NCBI GenBank assembly: GCA_015662615.1
Contig: DQTU01000286.1
Coordinates: 1-9,561, forward strand
Direction of reading: 5' to 3'
From: Campylobacterales bacterium
GTDB lineage: Bacteria; Campylobacterota; Campylobacteria; Campylobacterales; QNZT01
DNA length: 9,561 nucleotides
The translations under genes and the position numbers were made by a program. This document shows, piece after piece, positions 6,368 through 9,561 of this stretch (positions within the stretch are counted from its first letter, which is position 1; each line of letters opens with the position of its first letter). The notes under the pieces were generated by a model. That model did no database searches. It worked only from the letters and a program-made list of their open reading frames with translations, and was not told the origin of the DNA.

Positions 6368-7138
6368 ATAATAACAGAGTTTAGCGCCAAAAAGAAAGAT
6401 AATCCATGAGAGGTAAATCCAAATCAAAAAGAACATGATGGTACTAAATGAACCGTAAATTGTTGCGTAAGTTTTATTGAAAGTAACATAGAAGACAAAA
6501 AGTTGTTTTGAACCGAACCAAATAGCGGATGCTGCAAGTGAACTCAAAAATGCACTTTTAAAATAGACTTTTACATTTGGAGAGATATAATAAATTATAA
6601 AAAATATAGCCCATAAAATTAGGTATGAAGTAATGGAAATAGTATCAATTGCATCTGAATAGCCATAGTTTTGAACCAGTATGGTGGCTTTTAGAGATAG
6701 GAAAATTGAGATTAAAAGCCCTATGGGAATAATGAGTGTAAGCACGATATAAATTAAGATAGAATGCAAAAAGTCTCGTGGAGTCTCTTTGAAAATTTTA
6801 TTGATGACATACTCAAAATCATCAAAAAACATGATCGATACATAAAGTACAAAAACCACACCAATCGCTCCAAGGCTGGAGGTATTGCTCATAAATTTAT
6901 CAATATTTTGTGAAACGCTTTCATGGTGGATAGGCATCAATGCACTAAAGATAAACTCTTTTAACATTGTGTAATATTCACTAAATTGGGGGAGCTTTGT
7001 AAATAAAAATAGGGAAATTAGAAGTACGGGGATAAGTGCTAAAGTGGTGTGAAAACTAAGAGATGAAGCATAATGCAAAAGATTATGGTCTATAAAGTAC
7101 TCTTTCAAGGATTGCCGAAAAGAGCACTTTGGTTTCAT
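6290..7138 (-). CDS. YihY/BrkB family inner-membrane protein
   Basis: The 282-residue protein belongs to the YihY/BrkB family, formerly misnamed ribonuclease BN; its molecular function is not settled. It has six predicted membrane segments (about 31-48, 89-105, 126-148, 168-185, 194-214, 231-252). The family motifs are visible: YASSLSFHTTLALIPVLL (23-40) near the N-terminus and YGSFSTIMFFLIWIYLSW (228-245) followed by FGAKL near the C-terminus. A basic tail (DKKKQIKYQNRKN, 261-273) follows the last segment. The start ATG is 2 bases after the glcD stop, so it is the last gene of the pgbA-like/glcD/yihY operon. Its final 26 codons lie antisense to the end of comEC, and no terminator separates the two genes. 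Confidence 0.88.
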   Translation of the reverse strand: MKPKCSFRQSLKEYFIDHNLLHYASSLSFHTTLALIPVLLISLFLFTKLPQFSEYYTMLKEFIFSALMPIHHESVSQNIDKFMSNTSSLGAIGVVFVLYVSIMFFDDFEYVINKIFKETPRDFLHSILIYIVLTLIIPIGLLISIFLSLKATILVQNYGYSDAIDTISITSYLILWAIFFIIYYISPNVKVYFKSAFLSSLAASAIWFGSKQLFVFYVTFNKTYATIYGSFSTIMFFLIWIYLSWIIFLFGAKLCYYLNEDKKKQIKYQNRKNSAFMKYGED

Positions 7139-7140
7139 GG

Positions 7141-8523
7141 TTATAGTCCCATCTTTCCTGGATTTAAAATATTTTTTGGATCAAATGCTTTTTTGATACT
7201 TTTAAATAGAGCAAGTTCAGCATCATTGAACGCGATATCCATAAAAGGTGCTTTGCTGAGTCCTATTCCATGCTCGCCGCTAAGCGTTCCACCCATCGCT
7301 ACAACAAGTTTAAATACCTCTTCGATTGCTTTATGCCCCTCTTCAAGCTGTTTTGGATCACTTCCATCTACCATGACATTGACATGGATATTGCCATCTC
7401 CTGCATGACCAAAACATGGAACATTAAAGCCATATTTTTCTCCGATTTTATAAATCTCTTTCAGCGCCTCTGGGAGTTTAGATCTTGGTACTGAGATATC
7501 TTCATTTAGTTTTTTACTCCCATATATTGTGACACATTGTGAGACATTTCGTCTGGCATACCAAATCTTTTCTCTTTCATCTTTTTTATCTGCAACACTA
7601 AAAACACTACAGCCGTTCTCTTCAAAAGATTTTTGCAGAGTGTCGATTTGAAAAGCAACTTCTTCTCTTATATTTCCATCTACATCACCGATGAGAAGTG
7701 CGCCTGCATCTTCTGGAAGTTCCACTCCTAACTTCTTTTTTATGGCAGCAACAGAAAGTGCATCAATAAACTCCATAGCAACTGGATTTGCTCCGCTTGC
7801 AAGGGATTTAAAAACTGCGTTCATTGCATGTTCTACGCTTGGGAAAACTGCTAAGTATGAGGAAGCATATTTTGGTTTTGGAAGTAGTTTTAGAGTGATT
7901 TCTGTGATAACTGCAAGGGTTCCTTCACTAGCGATTAAGATGCCAGCAATATTGTATCCTGCTACATCTTTGATAGTTTTCTTTCCCGCTTGGATAATAT
8001 CTCCATTTGCCAAAACTGCACGAAGTGCCATGACATAATCTTTGGTAATTCCATACTTTGCAGCGCGCATGCCACCTGCGTTTTCGCTGACATTTCCGCC
8101 TAAGGTTGAGTACTGTTCACTTGCAGGATCTGGTGGATAAAAAAGCCCTAATGCTTCAACATGATTTTGTAAATCCATGTTGATAACTCCTGGCTGAACA
8201 ATGGCTAACATGTTCTTTTCATCGATCTCTAAAATCTTATTCATATGTTTTTCAAGTGCTAAAATGATACCACCATTTTTAGGAAGCGCTCCACCTGTAA
8301 ATCCACTACCAGCACCTCTGGGTGTAATGATGATTTGATTTTCATTGCAGTATTTTAGTATCTCACTTAGATCCGCTTCATCTTTGGGAAATAAAACTGC
8401 ATCAGGCTCATATCGCTCACGAGTTGCGTCATAAGAGTAGGCTATCATATGTGCTTTGTCGTCAAAGATATTCTCTTTGCCAACAATTTTCTCAAAGTTT
8501 TTGAAATGTTTTTTATTTAACAT
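7141..8523 (-). CDS. glcD: GlcD-type FAD-linked oxidase (glycolate oxidase / D-lactate dehydrogenase family)
   Basis: This 460-residue flavoprotein oxidises a 2-hydroxy acid such as glycolate or D-lactate and passes electrons to the respiratory chain. The N-terminal FAD_binding_4 domain (about 35-215) contains PRGAGSGFTGGA (68-79) and DPASEQYSTLGGN (132-144) followed by SENAGG. The FAD-oxidase C-terminal domain (about 220-458) contains EDISVPRS (341-348), FGHAGDGNIHVNV (371-383) and SGEHGIGLSK (415-424), whose histidines (373, 380, 418) are the usual active-site/metal ligands. The protein ends FDPKNILNPGK as in the family. The partner subunits GlcE and GlcF of the E. coli glycolate oxidase are not in the window, so the physiological substrate cannot be read from context; the family also includes D-lactate and 2-hydroxyglutarate dehydrogenases. 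The start overlaps the upstream gene by 11 bases. Confidence 0.9.
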   Translation of the reverse strand: MLNKKHFKNFEKIVGKENIFDDKAHMIAYSYDATRERYEPDAVLFPKDEADLSEILKYCNENQIIITPRGAGSGFTGGALPKNGGIILALEKHMNKILEIDEKNMLAIVQPGVINMDLQNHVEALGLFYPPDPASEQYSTLGGNVSENAGGMRAAKYGITKDYVMALRAVLANGDIIQAGKKTIKDVAGYNIAGILIASEGTLAVITEITLKLLPKPKYASSYLAVFPSVEHAMNAVFKSLASGANPVAMEFIDALSVAAIKKKLGVELPEDAGALLIGDVDGNIREEVAFQIDTLQKSFEENGCSVFSVADKKDEREKIWYARRNVSQCVTIYGSKKLNEDISVPRSKLPEALKEIYKIGEKYGFNVPCFGHAGDGNIHVNVMVDGSDPKQLEEGHKAIEEVFKLVVAMGGTLSGEHGIGLSKAPFMDIAFNDAELALFKSIKKAFDPKNILNPGKMGL

Positions 8524-9244
8524 TTAACATCTTTTTATAATACCTGTCATAGTTATTGATGCCGTCGCCACCCATGAGTCCAAACATTCTTCCTTTGATC
8601 CCGTCTAGTCTACTGTAAAAAGGAACTTTCGGAGTGGTTTTTTGGGATGTTTGTGGGAGATCAGTACGTGCTAATATCTTAAAACTATTACAGTCAACGA
8701 AGTAACCTTTCCCTTCAACTGCAAAAAATAGAAGTGCATAACTGTTTTGAGAACACTCATTTGTAAAATCATCTTTTGTGGGAGTCGGCGTATAATCCAC
8801 CGCTAGTTTTGATCCGAAGATATCAGGATGTATCCATTCGATATCATTAAATTTGCTTGTTACATATTGAAGCGTTTCGCTATCTGGTACAACCGCCATT
8901 GCTCTTTGGTAGAGGTAGTTTAGGATGATTGTATCTCCTTTTTTTGGAGTGATATTATATAAAGGTAGGGCACTTTGTTGAAGTCCTTTAAATTTTTTAA
9001 ATTTTAAAACTGCTTCTCCCTGTTTTTTTGCTACAACTTCAACGGTTGCAACAATAGTCTTATGACTCTCATCAAATGCATGCAGTACAATACCACTTGA
9101 ACCTACAGTAAAACTTGGACTATCTTTGATATAGAGGTATGTACCGTCTACTTTTAAAAGTGAAGTTTGAAATGGTAAAAAATTTGTTTTTGCCATAAGT
9201 GAAGTGAGTGAGATTATAAAAATTAGTGTAAAAAATCTTAACAT
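8513..9244 (-). CDS. Secreted PgbA N-terminal-domain-like protein
   Basis: The 243-residue protein begins with a signal peptide (MLRFFTLIFIISLTSLMA, cut after about residue 18), so it is exported to the periplasm or cell surface. The mature part resembles the N-terminal domain of the Helicobacter plasminogen-binding protein PgbA, a domain widespread in Campylobacterota; the lysine-rich C-terminal part of PgbA is absent, so plasminogen binding should not be assumed. It is mostly beta-strand-like with a conserved-looking end, DGIKGRMFGLMGGDGINNY (214-232). Two cysteines (164 and 185) could form a disulfide. It is the first gene of the operon with glcD and yihY, with AAAGG 6 bases before its ATG and a TATAAT about 26 bases upstream. 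Family assignment is from recall of the pattern and moderately sure; its function is unknown. Confidence 0.7.
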   Translation of the reverse strand: MLRFFTLIFIISLTSLMAKTNFLPFQTSLLKVDGTYLYIKDSPSFTVGSSGIVLHAFDESHKTIVATVEVVAKKQGEAVLKFKKFKGLQQSALPLYNITPKKGDTIILNYLYQRAMAVVPDSETLQYVTSKFNDIEWIHPDIFGSKLAVDYTPTPTKDDFTNECSQNSYALLFFAVEGKGYFVDCNSFKILARTDLPQTSQKTTPKVPFYSRLDGIKGRMFGLMGGDGINNYDRYYKKMLNVK

Positions 9245-9269
9245 TAAATGCCTTTGTTTGTTTTGAACA

Positions 9270-9275
9270 ATTATA
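9270..9275 (-). promoter_or_regulatory. -10 box of the pgbA-like/glcD/yihY operon
   Basis: The minus strand reads TTGTATAATTG here, a perfect TATAAT preceded by TTG. The expected transcription start is near 9263, giving a leader of about 19 bases with AAAGG (9255-9251) placed 6 bases before the ATG at 9244. The divergent promoter for the plus-strand gene is 34 bases away. Confidence 0.6.
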
Positions 9276-9308
9276 CAATATTTATTTAAATTTTTAGTAT
9301 TACTAGAG

Positions 9309-9314
9309 TATAAT
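9309..9314 (+). promoter_or_regulatory. -10 box of the downstream secreted-protein gene
   Basis: A perfect TATAAT lies at 9309-9314, preceded by an AT-rich stretch (9276-9300) and with no clear -35, as in Campylobacterota promoters. The expected start is near 9321, 14 bases before ATG 9335 and 29 bases before TTG 9350. Confidence 0.6.
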
Positions 9315-9334
9315 TCTATTTTACCTTTCTTAAG

Positions 9335-9561
9335 ATGGAGAATATTTTTTTGACATATATTAGACTGATATTTATATTGCTTTTTTTTCTTCCATCACTT
9401 AATGCTTATAATTTATATGATAATCGTGTCGAAGATAAGATTTGGAAAAGTGGGGAGACGCTTTTAGGGTTTATGCAAGAGAATATGTTGCCTTTAAAAC
9501 TCTATTATGAGATGGATGGTGAAGATGAAAAACTCTCTTCTGATATTCGCTCTTCTACGAT
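9335..9561 (+). CDS. N-terminal part of a secreted protein, possibly an M23-type peptidase (cut by window end)
   Basis: The open frame runs to the window end (75 complete codons). It begins with a signal peptide (hydrophobic YIRLIFILLFFLPSLNA, cut after Ala) followed by YNLYDNRVEDKIWKSGETLL and then GFMQENMLPLKLYYEMDGED. The WKSGETLLGF...LPLKLYY pattern resembles the N-terminal module of secreted M23 (LytM) cell-wall peptidases of Campylobacterota, and from memory C. jejuni has such a gene (Cj1215) at this place, but the catalytic domain lies outside the window. Two starts are possible: ATG 9335 without a Shine-Dalgarno, or TTG 9350 preceded by GGAG (9337-9340) at 9 bases; both keep the signal peptide. 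Confidence 0.6.
   Translation, partial: MENIFLTYIRLIFILLFFLPSLNAYNLYDNRVEDKIWKSGETLLGFMQENMLPLKLYYEMDGEDEKLSSDIRSST

Noticed and set aside
6290..7138. Naming the YihY/BrkB protein ribonuclease BN (rbn)
   Set aside because: RNase BN activity in E. coli was reassigned to a different gene (elaC/rbn), so the old name would mislead.
1..9561. CRISPR arrays, tRNA or rRNA genes, insertion sequences, riboswitches, defence systems
   Set aside because: No regularly spaced repeats, tRNA cloverleaf, transposase motifs or multi-gene defence signature was seen on either strand by eye.

Overview
The window looks like the chromosome of a low-GC Campylobacterota bacterium, probably a Sulfurimonas-like or related lineage. 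I infer this from AT-rich codon use, Campylobacterota-type proteins (a short ComEC without a beta-lactamase domain, a DnaB with a lysine/glutamate-rich C-terminal insertion, a PgbA-N-terminal-like secreted protein) and from the order comEC > < yihY-glcD-pgbA-like <> secreted protein. I recall a similar arrangement around Cj1211-Cj1215 of Campylobacter jejuni, but I could not check it here.

Layout. 1-136 is the 3' end of an unidentified gene. 137-667 has no intact gene; it holds a hairpin, a decayed mazF/pemK toxin remnant on the minus strand and one copy of a short palindromic repeat. 668-2503 encodes the replication-restart helicase PriA. Its reading frame runs upstream of every canonical start codon and seems to begin at a non-canonical ATC (or ATA) behind a good Shine-Dalgarno sequence. 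2504-2595 is a compact intergenic region with two inverted copies of the same repeat, a possible terminator, and a -10 box so close to ispG that the ispG mRNA is predicted to be leaderless. 2596-6367 is a tightly packed plus-strand block: ispG (isoprenoid synthesis), dnaB (replicative helicase, 8-base overlap with ispG) and comEC (DNA-uptake channel).

From the other side, 9244-6290 is a minus-strand operon: a secreted PgbA-N-like protein, a GlcD-type FAD oxidase and a YihY/BrkB membrane protein. Its 3' end overlaps the comEC 3' end by 78 bases, antisense. A short divergent promoter region (9245-9334) separates this operon from the start of a secreted protein on the plus strand, probably an M23-type peptidase, cut by the window end.

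No CRISPR array, rRNA, tRNA, insertion sequence or defence operon is visible. Most of the window is conserved housekeeping sequence. The points worth a second look are regulatory or structural: the priA start codon, the ispG leaderless promoter, the palindromic repeat family, the broken mazF and the comEC/yihY antisense overlap.
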